This document shows, piece by piece, positions 33,510 to 42,770 of a stretch of 64,000 nt of DNA. The DNA lies in the NCBI GenBank assembly GCA_026982695.1, contig JALSGS010000021.1, forward strand, positions 124,001 through 188,000, read 5' to 3'. Source of the DNA: Saprospiraceae bacterium (lineage in GTDB: Bacteria > Bacteroidota > Bacteroidia > Chitinophagales > Saprospiraceae). Positions within the stretch are counted from its first letter, which is position 1, and each line of letters begins with the position of its first letter. Both the position numbers and the translations under genes were made by a program. Under the pieces are notes generated by a model that was not told where the DNA came from, made no database searches, and saw nothing but the letters and a program-made list of their open reading frames with translations.

Positions 33510-34532
33510 ATGGTCATTCAACTTACACCCTACATTACGCAAGAACAATTGCAAACTATTGAAGAGACCTTGCTTCAACATGGATGGAAGAGTATGCCCG
33601 TGCGCACCCAATACCAACAATACTTGGTGGGCATTGGCAAGAAAGACATTGACCTGCGGCACCTGGCGCAGCTACCAGGTATCGCCGATGTGTTTCGCGT
33701 GACGGACAGCTTCAAGTTGGTCAGCCGCAAGTGGCGCATCCAGGAAACCTGTATTGACTTGGGCGACGATGTGCGCATCGGTGCTGGCCACTTTGCCATC
33801 ATGGCAGGGCCGTGCTCTATCGAATCGGAACAGCAAGTAGCCGACACGCTGGCACATCTCAAAGCACATGGCGTGCGCATTATGCGCGGTGGCGTGTACA
33901 AACCACGCTCCTCACCTTACTCCTTTCGCGGCCTAGGTATTGAAGGACTCAAGATGTGGCATGCACAGGCACAAGCACATGGCATCAAGATCATCACAGA
34001 GGTCATGATGCCTGCCCAGATCGAAGCCATGTACCCATATGTAGATATTTTCCAAGTGGGTGCGCGCAATGCGCAAAACTTCAACTTGCTGGATGCCTTG
34101 GGCCAAGTGGATAAGCCCGTGTTGCTCAAGCGTGGCGTATCGGGCACCATAGAAGAGTTGCTCCAGTCAGCCGAATACATCTTTTCAGGAGGCAATGAAC
34201 GCATTTTGCTGTGTGAACGTGGCATACGCACTTATGAATCTGCCTATCGCAACTGCTTTGACATCAATGCCATAGCCATTCTCAAGGCGCGCACTCATCT
34301 ACCTGTCATTGCCGACCCTTCGCACGGTGTAGGCCTACGGGCCTACGTGCCACAAATAGCGCTGGCCGCAACCATAGCTGGTACCGATGGCGTTTTGGTC
34401 GAAGTACATCACTGCCCCGAGAAAGCGTACAGTGATGGGCAACAATCGCTGCACTTCAAAGAAGCTGCGTTGCTCTATGAGCAGCTGTCAGCTGTGCAAG
34501 CTTGCCGACAGCAGTTAGCGCGCATGACCTGA
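33510..34532 (+). CDS. aroF: 3-Deoxy-7-phosphoheptulonate synthase, type I-beta
   Basis: 340 residues. It makes DAHP from PEP and erythrose 4-phosphate, the first step of the shikimate pathway. An N-terminal ferredoxin-like regulatory domain (about 1-75) precedes the barrel, which has HFAIMAGPCSIES, MRGGVYKPRSSPYSFRGLG, ITEVMMPAQ, FQVGARNAQNF, VLLKRGVSGTIEE, LCERGIRTYE, VIADPSHGVG and VEVHHCPEKAYSDGQQ, with the metal-binding Cys/His/Glu/Asp set. It is 109 nt after trpBA on the same strand with no promoter visible in the gap, so it is probably the last gene of the trp operon, coupling chorismate supply to Trp demand. Confidence 0.93.
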   Translation: MVIQLTPYITQEQLQTIEETLLQHGWKSMPVRTQYQQYLVGIGKKDIDLRHLAQLPGIADVFRVTDSFKLVSRKWRIQETCIDLGDDVRIGAGHFAIMAGPCSIESEQQVADTLAHLKAHGVRIMRGGVYKPRSSPYSFRGLGIEGLKMWHAQAQAHGIKIITEVMMPAQIEAMYPYVDIFQVGARNAQNFNLLDALGQVDKPVLLKRGVSGTIEELLQSAEYIFSGGNERILLCERGIRTYESAYRNCFDINAIAILKARTHLPVIADPSHGVGLRAYVPQIALAATIAGTDGVLVEVHHCPEKAYSDGQQSLHFKEAALLYEQLSAVQACRQQLARMT

Positions 34533-34541
34533 AAAGCCCGA

Positions 34542-34576
34542 TTTGGCCTCATGTAGCTTTATTTCACATATATTTG
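34542..34576 (+). promoter_or_regulatory. Promoter of the second DUF1573 gene
   Basis: TTTG at 34542-34545 and TATATTTG at 34569-34576 (exact TAnnTTTG), spacer 23 nt. Transcription would start near 34583, just upstream of the ATG at 34599. Confidence 0.55.
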
Positions 34577-34598
34577 GCCGAATAAAAATCCATGGGCT

Positions 34599-35117
34599 AT
34601 GATGAGATACACGCTTTCGCTTGTTTTGATGTGTACTCCTTTGCTTTTTGGCTGTAGCCAAAATGGCGACGAACGGGAAGCGCAAATCGAAGAGATACCG
34701 GCTACAGGTAAAATTAGTGAGATCATCCGTACGCCGGTTGAGGCTGACGGCACTGTCGACACATTCAATGTGGCGAAGATCGAGTTTGAAGAAGAGATAT
34801 ACGACTTTGGCGAAGTGTATGAGGGTGACATCGTCACGCATGAATTTGTGTTTCGCAATACGGGTCGACAACCGCTTATCATTAGCGATGCACGTAGTAC
34901 GTGTGGCTGTACCGTACCCGAATGGCCTAAAGACCCCATCCCGCCAGGAGGACAAGGCAAGATCGTGGTGAAGTTTAACACTGCCGGCAAAAAAAACAAT
35001 CAGAGCAAGCCTATAACCATCACAGCCAACACCTTTCCCTCTACCACGCGCATCTATTTGCGCGGTTTTGTACATAGCGATGAAAAAGACCATGACCACG
35101 ACACACACGGCCACTGA
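34599..35117 (+). CDS. DUF1573 lipoprotein, second paralogue
   Basis: 172 residues. The signal MMRYTLSLVLMCTPLLFGC ends in lipobox LFGC. After a short linker the single DUF1573 domain (about 64-160) shows YDFGEVYEGDIVTHEFVFRN, CGCTVPEWPKDPIPPGGQG and ITITANTFPS, closely parallel to the protein at 2310-2849. The C-terminal tail is His/Asp rich (KDHDHDTHGH) and could bind metal. It has its own promoter and a convergent terminator at 35143-35174. Function unknown. Confidence 0.87.
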   Translation: MMRYTLSLVLMCTPLLFGCSQNGDEREAQIEEIPATGKISEIIRTPVEADGTVDTFNVAKIEFEEEIYDFGEVYEGDIVTHEFVFRNTGRQPLIISDARSTCGCTVPEWPKDPIPPGGQGKIVVKFNTAGKKNNQSKPITITANTFPSTTRIYLRGFVHSDEKDHDHDTHGH

Positions 35118-35142
35118 TCGAATAAAGGAGACCGTCACAAGG

Positions 35143-35178
35143 AAAAGCCGGCAAGTTGCAACATACCGGCTTTTCGTT
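35143..35178. terminator. Bidirectional terminator between convergent genes
   Basis: AAAAGCCGG (35143-35151) pairs with CCGGCTTTT (35166-35174). Both outer flanks carry A/T runs. It lies between the plus-strand DUF1573 gene and the minus-strand subtilase and can serve both. Confidence 0.72.
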
Positions 35179-35208
35179 TGATACGAGCATTCGGTAAACG
35201 ATACTTTT

Positions 35209-36837
35209 TCAAGCCCCGCCTTTGCGTTTCTTCTTTTTGCCCTTCATCTGAGCGGCATACTGCAGCGCTTTATAGGCATTGACGAGGCCTCCGGTACGGC
35301 AAAGTTCACTCATCGGTACGGTTTCTTCAGTACCGGGCTTGGTGACCATAAAGTGTACTTTATCGACCGAATTGATGATGGCCTCTTTGACCTGTACGGC
35401 GGTGAGATCCGGATAGTAGCTGCGGATCAGTGCTGCTACGCCAGCTACGTTGGGTGCTGCCATACTCGTGCCTGAATGAGCCACATAGCTGTTGTTGATA
35501 GTGGTAGAATAGATGTTCACACCAGGTGCAAAGACATCTACGCTTTCTTTGCCATAGTTGGAAAATGATGCTGGCAGTGTCTCATCGAGGAAGGGGCCGG
35601 CAGCACCCACTTCGATCCAGCCCTTAGCCCTCTTGGGGCCAAACAAGCCTTTCTTTTCGTATACAGGTGTGGGATAGTTACTATTGGATGGATCGTCGTT
35701 GTCCTGGCCGTTGTTGCCGGCAGCGTGTACGAGCAGTACATCGTGCTTTTCGGCATACTTGACTGCCTCATCCACCACTTGCTTGTCCCAGCTATACCCT
35801 TTGCCAAAGCTCATATTAATGACGCTAGCACCATTGTCCACGGCATAGCGGATCGCATTGGCCACATCTTTGTCGCGTTCATCTCCATCGGGCACAGCGC
35901 GAATAGTCATAATACGCACATTGTCGGCCACACCCAAAATGCCTAGGTCATTGTGCCGATTAGCACCCACTATGCCTGCCACATGAGTGCCGTGATCGGC
36001 ATCAGGGCCCTCATAGTGGTTGTTGCCGTAGTAGCGCTCAGAAGAGTCGAAATAGTTGTCACCGACGATAGGACGTGGGTCGAAGTCGGGATTGTAGTGG
36101 TACATGTACTGGCTTTCAAAGTACTTGTACGCCTCTTCGAGCTGTTCTTTGAGGTCGATGATGCTGGCTCCTTGGGCGTATACATTGTCCAAAATGGCTT
36201 TAATGCGCATCAGGTCCTGATCGTCAGTTTCGAATTGAGCCACATCTGCCTGAGTAATTTCTGAGACATCTTTACCTATGGCTTCAATAAAGCGGTTGAG
36301 TGCTTCTTGCACGCTACCGTAAATCATGACGTTTTGCTCGAGTTCTTGGCGTTTTTCCGCGATTTCCTTTTCGAGCTTTTTCATCAATTCGTATTCTTTG
36401 CGCGCTTTCTTCTTGAGCTTTGAAGGATCAGATACATCTTTGAACTTTTGCCGGTAATAGACCAACAAGCGCGTACCTTCCAGTTGGTCAGCAGCTACAT
36501 CGCCATCTTTCCCGCCGATGAAATTCCAGCCATGAATGTCATCTATATAGCCATTGTGGTCATCGTCGATGCCATTGTCGGGAATTTCATCTTCATTGAC
36601 CCACATGACGTCTTTGAGATCTTCGTGATCAACTTCTACCCCCGAGTCAATAATGGCGACAATGACGGGCTGGCCTTTTTTGTCGGCCAACAATTCGCGA
36701 TAGGCCTTTTCCACGCTCATACCGGCAAAGCCCTCTTCTGGGGCACGAAGTTGCCAATCTTGGGGTGCATCTTGTGCTTGTACACCGATGGAAAACCACA
36801 GGCTAAAGCCTAAAGACAAATACTTCAAAAGGTTCAT
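35209..36837 (-). CDS. Secreted subtilisin-like protease (S8)
   Basis: 542 residues from the ATG at 36837 (MNLLKYLSLGFSLWFSIGVQAQ, a signal peptide). A more upstream start gives implausible Cys-rich sequence. The S8 triad is complete: Asp in IIDSGVEVDHEDL, His in ADHGTHVAGIVGA and Ser in AHSGTSMAAPNVAG. Between Asp and His is a long charged, coiled-coil-like insert (about residues 115-260, rich in Lys and Glu), typical of a Bacteroidota subgroup of S8 peptidases. The C-terminus is strongly basic (GKKKKRKGGA) and no T9SS domain is visible, so it may stay periplasmic. It lies 147 nt downstream of lon on the same strand. Confidence 0.9.
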   Translation of the reverse strand: MNLLKYLSLGFSLWFSIGVQAQDAPQDWQLRAPEEGFAGMSVEKAYRELLADKKGQPVIVAIIDSGVEVDHEDLKDVMWVNEDEIPDNGIDDDHNGYIDDIHGWNFIGGKDGDVAADQLEGTRLLVYYRQKFKDVSDPSKLKKKARKEYELMKKLEKEIAEKRQELEQNVMIYGSVQEALNRFIEAIGKDVSEITQADVAQFETDDQDLMRIKAILDNVYAQGASIIDLKEQLEEAYKYFESQYMYHYNPDFDPRPIVGDNYFDSSERYYGNNHYEGPDADHGTHVAGIVGANRHNDLGILGVADNVRIMTIRAVPDGDERDKDVANAIRYAVDNGASVINMSFGKGYSWDKQVVDEAVKYAEKHDVLLVHAAGNNGQDNDDPSNSNYPTPVYEKKGLFGPKRAKGWIEVGAAGPFLDETLPASFSNYGKESVDVFAPGVNIYSTTINNSYVAHSGTSMAAPNVAGVAALIRSYYPDLTAVQVKEAIINSVDKVHFMVTKPGTEETVPMSELCRTGGLVNAYKALQYAAQMKGKKKKRKGGA

Positions 36838-36984
36838 GTTATCTTTTTGATTGATTGGATAAAATACTAAAAAACGCGTGGCAAGATAAATGCTTGCCAT
36901 CATACCTATCTCCAGCTGACAGCAAATGTGGAGAAGACAACCGATAAAAACGCAGCTACACACCAAAATATTTTTGCCATAATC

Positions 36985-39411
36985 TTAGCCCGTCACTTCG
37001 TTTTTTGCGTAAGCTACCGCTAAAACTTCCTCAAACCATTCCACAAAATGGACGTGCAGCCCATCTTTGAGATAATCGGGCAGTTCCTCGAAGTCTTTTC
37101 GGTTCGCTGCAGGCAGAATGACATGAGTGATACCCACTCTTCGGGCGGCAATGATTTTTTCCTTTACCCCTCCAATGGGCAACACTTTACCCGTAAGGGT
37201 CAGTTCACCTGTCATGGCCAAATCATCGCTCACAGCTTCTCCAGTGGCCAGTGAATAGAGTGCCAATGCCATGGTAATGCCGGCCGACGGTCCATCTTTT
37301 GGTGTGGCTCCTGCAGGCACGTGCAGATGGACAAAGTGTTTTTGCAGAAAATCGTTGTCGGGACGCGTTTGGTCGAGCAAGGCACGCACATAGCTGTAGG
37401 CAATCTGGGCCGACTCTTGCATTACATCGCCCAGCTGCCCTGTTTGCTTGAAGCCTGCCGACTTGCTGCGCACGCCAATAGCTTCGATGTAAAGCGTGGC
37501 ACCGCCAAAAGCCGTCCAAGCCAAGCCCAACACTACACCTGGCCGTGGCGTTTTGTACAAGCGCTCTGTAGTGTAAATTGGTTTGCCCAATAGGTCTTCG
37601 ATCATGTCCTTTTTGACCACTTGGGGCACAGCTTCGCCCAATGCTGCCTTGAGGCTGATTTTGCGCACGATGCGGCGAATCTGTTTTTCGAGATTGCGCA
37701 CACCGGCCTCTCGAGCATAGTGTTCTACGATATACGCTATGGCATCGTCCTCTATATGCAGCTCGTCGGTAGCAAAGCCATTTTCTTGTAGCTGGCGCGG
37801 CAGCAGATAGCGCTTGGCAATTTCGACCTTTTCCTGCAAAATATAGCCTGACAGGCGAATTACATCCATGCGGTCGAGCAAGGGGCCGGGAATGGTGTCG
37901 AGCTGATTAGCAGTGGTGATAAACAGCACCTGAGATAGATCGTAGGGGATGTCCAGGTAGTGGTCCAGAAAGTTGTGGTTTTGTTCGGGATCGAGCACTT
38001 CGAGCAGTGCCGAGGCCGGGTCACCGCGAAAGCTAGTGCCAATCTTGTCAATTTCATCGAGCATGATAACGGGGTTAGAAGTCTGCACGCGCTTGAGTGC
38101 TTGAATGAGTTTGCCTGGCATGGCACCAATGTAGGTGCGACGATGGCCCTTGATCTCAGCTTCATCGACCATACCGCCTACAGAAAAGCGGAAAAACTTG
38201 CGGCTCAATGCTTCGGCAATGCTCTTGCCTATCGAGGTCTTGCCCACCCCTGGCGGTCCAACCAAACAGATCACTGTACCAGACACGGTACTCCGCTTGA
38301 CGATGATGCTCAACATTTCAAGTATGCGCTCCTTGACGTCCTTGAGGCCATAGTGGTCGCGATCGAGAATGCTTCGTGCGCGTTCCAAATCGCGGTTGTC
38401 TTTCGAATAGATGCCCCACGGCAGCTCAGCGATGAGATCCAGATAGTTGCGCACTACGTGAAACTCCGGCGACTGGGCATTGAGCATGCGCAACTTGTCG
38501 AGTTCCTCCTCCACTACTTTTTGTGCCTCTTCGGGTAGCTGTTTGCCCTCCAGCTTCTTCTGTATCTTCTCGATCTCTGTCTCGGCCTCATCCTTCTCCA
38601 TGCCCAGCTCGCGCTTGATGGCTTTGAGCTGCTCGCGCAAGAAGAATTCCTTTTGCTGCTTGTTGACTGCTTCGTCTATCTGTTTTTGTATCTTCTGTTT
38701 GAGGCGTGATAGTTCCAGCTCCTCGCGCAATAGTTTGAGCAATAACTGGGCACGCTCTATCAAATCAAAAGTTTCGAGCAGCTCTTGCAACTGGTCGGCA
38801 TCAGCACTAAGGAGGTTGGCAATCAAGTCCATAGTAGGGCCAGGCCGCTCCATGTCCAGCTGGCTCATGATCAGGTTGACTTGCTCTTTCAGTACCGGAT
38901 TGAGTTTGAGCAATTCCTTGATGTCGGCACTAATGGCCAACATATAGGCTTTGAGTTCTTGGCTAGGCCGCTCCTCTGGATCGAGGTGATACTCTACCTC
39001 CCAGCGCAAAGTTGGCTTGACCAGCAAGACATGTTTGCGAATGATACGGCCATAGGCCTGGCCCAATACCTGCATCGTCTCTGGCCCCGTTTGATTCACT
39101 CGGTAGATCTGAAAAATGACCCCTACCTCTCTGAAGTCAAAATCTCGCTCCTCTGCTTGTTCGCTTTCTACTTCTTCGGCATATACCAAGCCTACATAGC
39201 CATTCTCCCGCTCCATCACCTGCTGGATGGCCGTTAAAAACTCTTTCCCCTGAAAGGTGATGGGCAAAGTAAGACCTGGAAACACGGGCCGCTGCAGTAT
39301 AGGCAAAATGGTCAAAATTTTTGGAAACGACTTTTGCGCCACTTCTTTAGACTGACCATCTTGTGCCACTGCAACCACTTCACTCAGGTTTTTCTCTTCA
39401 CTCATAGGCAT
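36985..39411 (-). CDS. lon: ATP-dependent protease La
   Basis: 808 residues, normal length for LonA. The N-terminal substrate-recognition domain (about 30-230) and a coiled-coil (about 230-300) are followed by the AAA+ module with Walker A VGPPGVGKTSIG and Walker B MLDEIDKIG, and the C-terminal protease domain with the Ser of PKDGPSAGITMA and the Lys of GGVKEKIIAARR as catalytic dyad. It degrades misfolded and regulatory proteins in the cytoplasm. The upstream T9SS cargo gene on the same strand is 50 nt away. Confidence 0.97.
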   Translation of the reverse strand: MPMSEEKNLSEVVAVAQDGQSKEVAQKSFPKILTILPILQRPVFPGLTLPITFQGKEFLTAIQQVMERENGYVGLVYAEEVESEQAEERDFDFREVGVIFQIYRVNQTGPETMQVLGQAYGRIIRKHVLLVKPTLRWEVEYHLDPEERPSQELKAYMLAISADIKELLKLNPVLKEQVNLIMSQLDMERPGPTMDLIANLLSADADQLQELLETFDLIERAQLLLKLLREELELSRLKQKIQKQIDEAVNKQQKEFFLREQLKAIKRELGMEKDEAETEIEKIQKKLEGKQLPEEAQKVVEEELDKLRMLNAQSPEFHVVRNYLDLIAELPWGIYSKDNRDLERARSILDRDHYGLKDVKERILEMLSIIVKRSTVSGTVICLVGPPGVGKTSIGKSIAEALSRKFFRFSVGGMVDEAEIKGHRRTYIGAMPGKLIQALKRVQTSNPVIMLDEIDKIGTSFRGDPASALLEVLDPEQNHNFLDHYLDIPYDLSQVLFITTANQLDTIPGPLLDRMDVIRLSGYILQEKVEIAKRYLLPRQLQENGFATDELHIEDDAIAYIVEHYAREAGVRNLEKQIRRIVRKISLKAALGEAVPQVVKKDMIEDLLGKPIYTTERLYKTPRPGVVLGLAWTAFGGATLYIEAIGVRSKSAGFKQTGQLGDVMQESAQIAYSYVRALLDQTRPDNDFLQKHFVHLHVPAGATPKDGPSAGITMALALYSLATGEAVSDDLAMTGELTLTGKVLPIGGVKEKIIAARRVGITHVILPAANRKDFEELPDYLKDGLHVHFVEWFEEVLAVAYAKNEVTG

Positions 39412-39461
39412 TGGTTTTGTGGTTATTTGGCACTTCTATGCCCCCGCCACAGGCAAACAAG

Positions 39462-40496
39462 TTATTGGATAAACACGCGCTGCACCGTAACTCGGCCATC
39501 TCTTTGTCGAGCATGTAGAAAATAGCAGCCTTTCGGCAAATGCGTCACATCAGCTTGCCAGCTCCGGCCAGTGCGTACAAAACGCGTAGGCACGTGCCGA
39601 CCATGCACATCCTTTAGGGTGCAAGATAGTGCTCGTGCATCCACAGAAGCAGGCACCGACACATACAAAAACTGATGAGCTGGGTTGGGCCACACGTGCC
39701 ACCCAACTGCTATGTCCTCTCGTTCGGTAGTGGCAGTAGGCTGCTCGAAGTCATCGGTCTGCGTGGCATTCATCGGCACCCACACTTGCCCTTCTTTTTT
39801 CCACAACACAGCTACTACGATGAGGTTATCATCCGTCCATATTGGATCTGTCAAGGGATGGGAAAATGAAGACATCACGCTAAGGCCAACAGGTGCTCCC
39901 ATATCGGTAATCAATTCACCAAACACATCGTCGGTCAGTGCCGTGCGCAGGAGGCGTTTGTGAATGGCTTCATTGCCCTGATTTGCTTGCGGGGCCACTC
40001 GCTCCTTTTCTACCAAGTACAACCCCAAGCGCCAGGTGCCATCGGCATTTTGGAAAAACTCCACGCGTGCATCGACTTGGAGCATATCTCCTTCAATCCA
40101 TGAGTGGAGGCCCACTGCCGCGATGGGCATCTGCTGCCCCATGGCATCCACTTGCTGAGCAATTTCGGTGCGCTTTTCGCTCATATTAGTGCTATGCACT
40201 TCCTGATCTACCTCATTGAGGTAAAAGATAGGCTGGCTAAACCCCTGAAAGTTATCGGCAATAGCTCCAGAAGTAGTTGTTTCCAGACCACCACTATGAT
40301 GTACCGCCCAGATGACAGCTTTGTCATCATTGTCTTCCAAAAGCCAATGGAAGAACGTCCAACCCCACGAGCCACAGTTGGGGCACCAGTCAGCTGTACG
40401 CTTGGTAATAAGCGGTTTGTATACAGGCTCGACTTGCTGAGCAGAAACGGACATCATTGCCCCGAGCAGGACAAAGAGCAAAAGACATTTTTTCAT
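39462..40496 (-). CDS. Omp28-like thioredoxin-fold protein with T9SS sorting domain
   Basis: 344 residues from the ATG at 40496; an upstream in-frame start would bury the signal peptide. The signal MKKCLLLFVLLGAMMSVSAQ is followed by TADWCPNCGSWGWTFF, a CxxC redox site, and a region resembling Omp28-related outer-membrane proteins. From about 270 the T9SS type A sorting domain begins with WHVWPNPAHQFLYVSVP and ends THLPKGCYFLHARQRDGRVT..VFIQ, so the protein should be exported through the outer membrane. The LPKG codons coincide with a copy of the dispersed word at 39528. Confidence 0.85.
   Translation of the reverse strand: MKKCLLLFVLLGAMMSVSAQQVEPVYKPLITKRTADWCPNCGSWGWTFFHWLLEDNDDKAVIWAVHHSGGLETTTSGAIADNFQGFSQPIFYLNEVDQEVHSTNMSEKRTEIAQQVDAMGQQMPIAAVGLHSWIEGDMLQVDARVEFFQNADGTWRLGLYLVEKERVAPQANQGNEAIHKRLLRTALTDDVFGELITDMGAPVGLSVMSSFSHPLTDPIWTDDNLIVVAVLWKKEGQVWVPMNATQTDDFEQPTATTEREDIAVGWHVWPNPAHQFLYVSVPASVDARALSCTLKDVHGRHVPTRFVRTGRSWQADVTHLPKGCYFLHARQRDGRVTVQRVFIQ
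39528..39540 (-). repeat. Copy of 13-bp dispersed word TTTGCCGAAAGGC
   Basis: Exact copy, reverse orientation (GCCTTTCGGCAAA then TG). It reads as LPKG on the coding (minus) strand of the T9SS cargo gene. Confidence 0.7.
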
Positions 40497-40585
40497 GACA
40501 AACACAGGCGTTTTAGGATTAAAAAACTTCATATTCATTTTGAGGTCTTTGCTAAGATATGGCTTTAGTTCAAAGCCAAGTTGGC

Positions 40586-41914
40586 TCACGCTACCCAAAG
40601 GTGCAAGATGCGTTGCGTATGTGTCTTTATTTTAAAGCGTTCGTCGATGCGATAGCCCACAACCCAACAGATCTGCCCTGCTGATTCCAAAATCCAGGCC
40701 TGTTTTTTTTGCGGCACCGACAGTTTGAGGTCAGTGAAGAAATCTTGCAATTTCTTGCTATGCCCTTGCATCCCCAAAGGATAAAAGCGATCGCCAGCCT
40801 GCCAACGCCGCACGCGCAACGGCCAACGCAATTTGTCGGCATCGAGCCAGGCCTGTGCACCATCAGCAGGAAACTGCTCTGGCGGCAGAAGTGACAACTC
40901 AGCGCAAAGTTTACGGCCATCTGGCAATAATAGCGGCTCGTGAGGCGAAGACCAAAACAAAGATTTCAGTTGTTGCTCAGCGCGCCGACGCAAGATCAAT
41001 TCGTCGCGATGACACCACACTTCCCACTGCCCAGCACAAAAGCATGCACCACTACGCCGCACATGCCACATGTCTGTTACCTGAGCCGAAGAGAAGCCAT
41101 AGGGCTGTAGCCACTCCCACAAGACCACCAAGCCACCGCGTTGCTGGCGCAATGCCCGTAGCGATAGTACTTGCCCTACTGGCGTAATACGTACCCTTTG
41201 ATCGATTTGTTGCTGCACTTGCTGACGCAAAAAGGCACTTCCTGCACGCAAAAAGGTAGCCGACCGGCCAAAGCCTTCCATTAATGAAGGGTTGAGCTGC
41301 CGAAGCAAAGGCACTACTCGATGGCGCAGGTAATTGCGCCGATACTTTACAGAAGCATTCGATGCATCCTCCCGCCAAGTACGCCCATGTTGCTCCATCC
41401 ACTGTTGCAGCTCTTGACGCGACAGCTCAAGCAAGGGCCGGACAATGCGGTCGCGTCGTAGAGGAATGCCTTGCAGCCCCTTCAAGCCTGTACCTTGTAT
41501 CACATTGAGCAGCAGCGTCTCCAAGGCATCGTCGAGCTGGTGTGCCGTAGCGATCCACCCATAGCCCTCCTGTTGGGCTATGGCCTCAAAAAAGCCATAG
41601 CGCAAACGACGCGCAGCCATTTGAATAGATATTCCCCACTCCTGGGCCTGCCGACGGGTTTCAAACCGCTGCACGTGAAAAGGCAACTGATGCGCTTGCG
41701 CAAAAGCTCGTACAAAAGCCTCATCGGCATCGGAAGCAGCTCCGCGCAAGCCAAAATTGCAGTGCGCAATGCCACAAAGCCATCCTCTATCGAGAAAGAG
41801 CCATGCCATGGCCATCGAATCGAGCCCACCACTCACTGCCAGCAAGGTGCGTGCTGTAGGTAGCTCGGGCAATTCCCGCTGTACAAAACGCTCAAATTTA
41901 GCTATGACATCCAT
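40586..41914 (-). CDS. tilS: tRNA(Ile)-lysidine synthase
   Basis: 442 residues from the ATG at 41914 (MDVIAKFERFVQRELPELP). The -7 box at 41938-41945 excludes the start at 41962. It modifies C34 of tRNA-Ile(CAU) to lysidine. The N-terminal PP-loop is LLAVSGGLDSMAMAW, followed by GIAHCNFGLRG.ASDADEAFV, ATAHQLDDALETLLLN and GTGLKGLQGIP. The C-terminal domain has RRWQAGDRFYPLGMQGHSKKLQDFFTDLKL, typical of long TilS forms. Essential in most bacteria. Confidence 0.95.
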   Translation of the reverse strand: MDVIAKFERFVQRELPELPTARTLLAVSGGLDSMAMAWLFLDRGWLCGIAHCNFGLRGAASDADEAFVRAFAQAHQLPFHVQRFETRRQAQEWGISIQMAARRLRYGFFEAIAQQEGYGWIATAHQLDDALETLLLNVIQGTGLKGLQGIPLRRDRIVRPLLELSRQELQQWMEQHGRTWREDASNASVKYRRNYLRHRVVPLLRQLNPSLMEGFGRSATFLRAGSAFLRQQVQQQIDQRVRITPVGQVLSLRALRQQRGGLVVLWEWLQPYGFSSAQVTDMWHVRRSGACFCAGQWEVWCHRDELILRRRAEQQLKSLFWSSPHEPLLLPDGRKLCAELSLLPPEQFPADGAQAWLDADKLRWPLRVRRWQAGDRFYPLGMQGHSKKLQDFFTDLKLSVPQKKQAWILESAGQICWVVGYRIDERFKIKTHTQRILHLWVA

Positions 41915-41937
41915 GCCCCTACATTGAAGTACCCGAC

Positions 41938-41966
41938 AAAGATACATCCGCCACAGGCGCACAAAA
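41938..41966 (-). promoter_or_regulatory. Probable tilS promoter
   Basis: On the minus strand TATCTTTG lies at 41938-41945, with TTTG 17 nt upstream (41963-41966). Predicted start near 41931. Confidence 0.5.
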
Positions 41967-42087
41967 TATACTTGTCATACAAGGGCAAAGCTCACCCAAC
42001 TATTCCCCAGTTAGTGTACACGCTGCACTTGCCAAGTGCTCGTTGTATTATTTGCCATATTTACCTGACATATATTGAATGCGTCAT

Positions 42088-42117
42088 TTTGCCAAAAGAC
42101 TTGCACATCTAACTTTG
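42088..42117 (+). promoter_or_regulatory. Promoter of the lipoprotein/amylase pair
   Basis: TTTG at 42088-42091, spacer 18 nt, and TAACTTTG at 42110-42117 (exact TAnnTTTG). Transcription would begin near 42124. Confidence 0.55.
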
Positions 42118-42158
42118 CCCAACAACCCTCATTTTCATACTAACTAACGAAAAGGATC

Positions 42159-42719
42159 ATGAAGTACGCGCTATTGTTTTTCATTGTGGGGCTCGCTATA
42201 GGATGTGAAAATACACCCACTACCCAAGCATCCGAGCAAGAGAAAACTACTCCCAGCCGACAAATCCCTGGCCAACAGCTCAACGGACAAGTGCGTTTAC
42301 AAGCACGCAACCCCATGGAAGACCCCAACAATCAAAGCGAGCAGAGCAAAAAAGTCCTCCAATTCCTCACCCAAGACTTTTGGGTCATCACGGCATGGGT
42401 CGAACAGCTTGACCCCCAACTCAACCGAAAGAATCAAGGCCGCTACTTCCAGTTCAAACCCGATGGTAGCTTTGTAAGTGGACAATGGGGCCAACAAAAA
42501 GCTCAAGGTACTTGGACATTCAACGGCAAAACTGCGTTGCTATATCTCGACTCATCTACAGACGATGAAGACGGCGAATGGCGCATCCAAATGAGTAAAG
42601 ACGGATCGGTAATGATCTGGGTAGGTACAGAACGCTTCAACACTTCCCATATTCAGGTAAAACTGGAGCATCTCTTGTTTACACCCAAAGACAGAGCAGA
42701 ATTAGGCTTGAAAGATTAA
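42159..42719 (+). CDS. Lipocalin-like lipoprotein of unknown function
   Basis: 186 residues. The signal MKYALLFFIVGLAIGC ends in lipobox AIGC. After a 50-residue Gln/Asn-rich linker the rest alternates short strands and turns: FWVITAWVEQLDPQL, RYFQFKPDGSFVSGQWGQQKAQGTWTFNGKTALLYLD, EWRIQMSKDGSVMIWVG. This reads like the lipocalin-like domains often seen in Bacteroidota lipoproteins (a measure of remaining signal above background, such as DUF4923/5004 types), but I cannot name the family. The amylase gene starts 51 nt later and may share its transcript. Confidence 0.72.
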   Translation: MKYALLFFIVGLAIGCENTPTTQASEQEKTTPSRQIPGQQLNGQVRLQARNPMEDPNNQSEQSKKVLQFLTQDFWVITAWVEQLDPQLNRKNQGRYFQFKPDGSFVSGQWGQQKAQGTWTFNGKTALLYLDSSTDDEDGEWRIQMSKDGSVMIWVGTERFNTSHIQVKLEHLLFTPKDRAELGLKD

Positions 42720-42770
42720 TAAAACTCCGCCTCGTTGTGTTTTTTTTACGAATAATCGAAAATAAAGGCC

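Noticed and set aside
38480-38947. Serine-rich 155-codon plus-strand frame opposite lon
   Set aside because: It is the complement of the coiled-coil-coding part of lon; its Ser richness mirrors Glu/Leu/Lys codons on the other strand.
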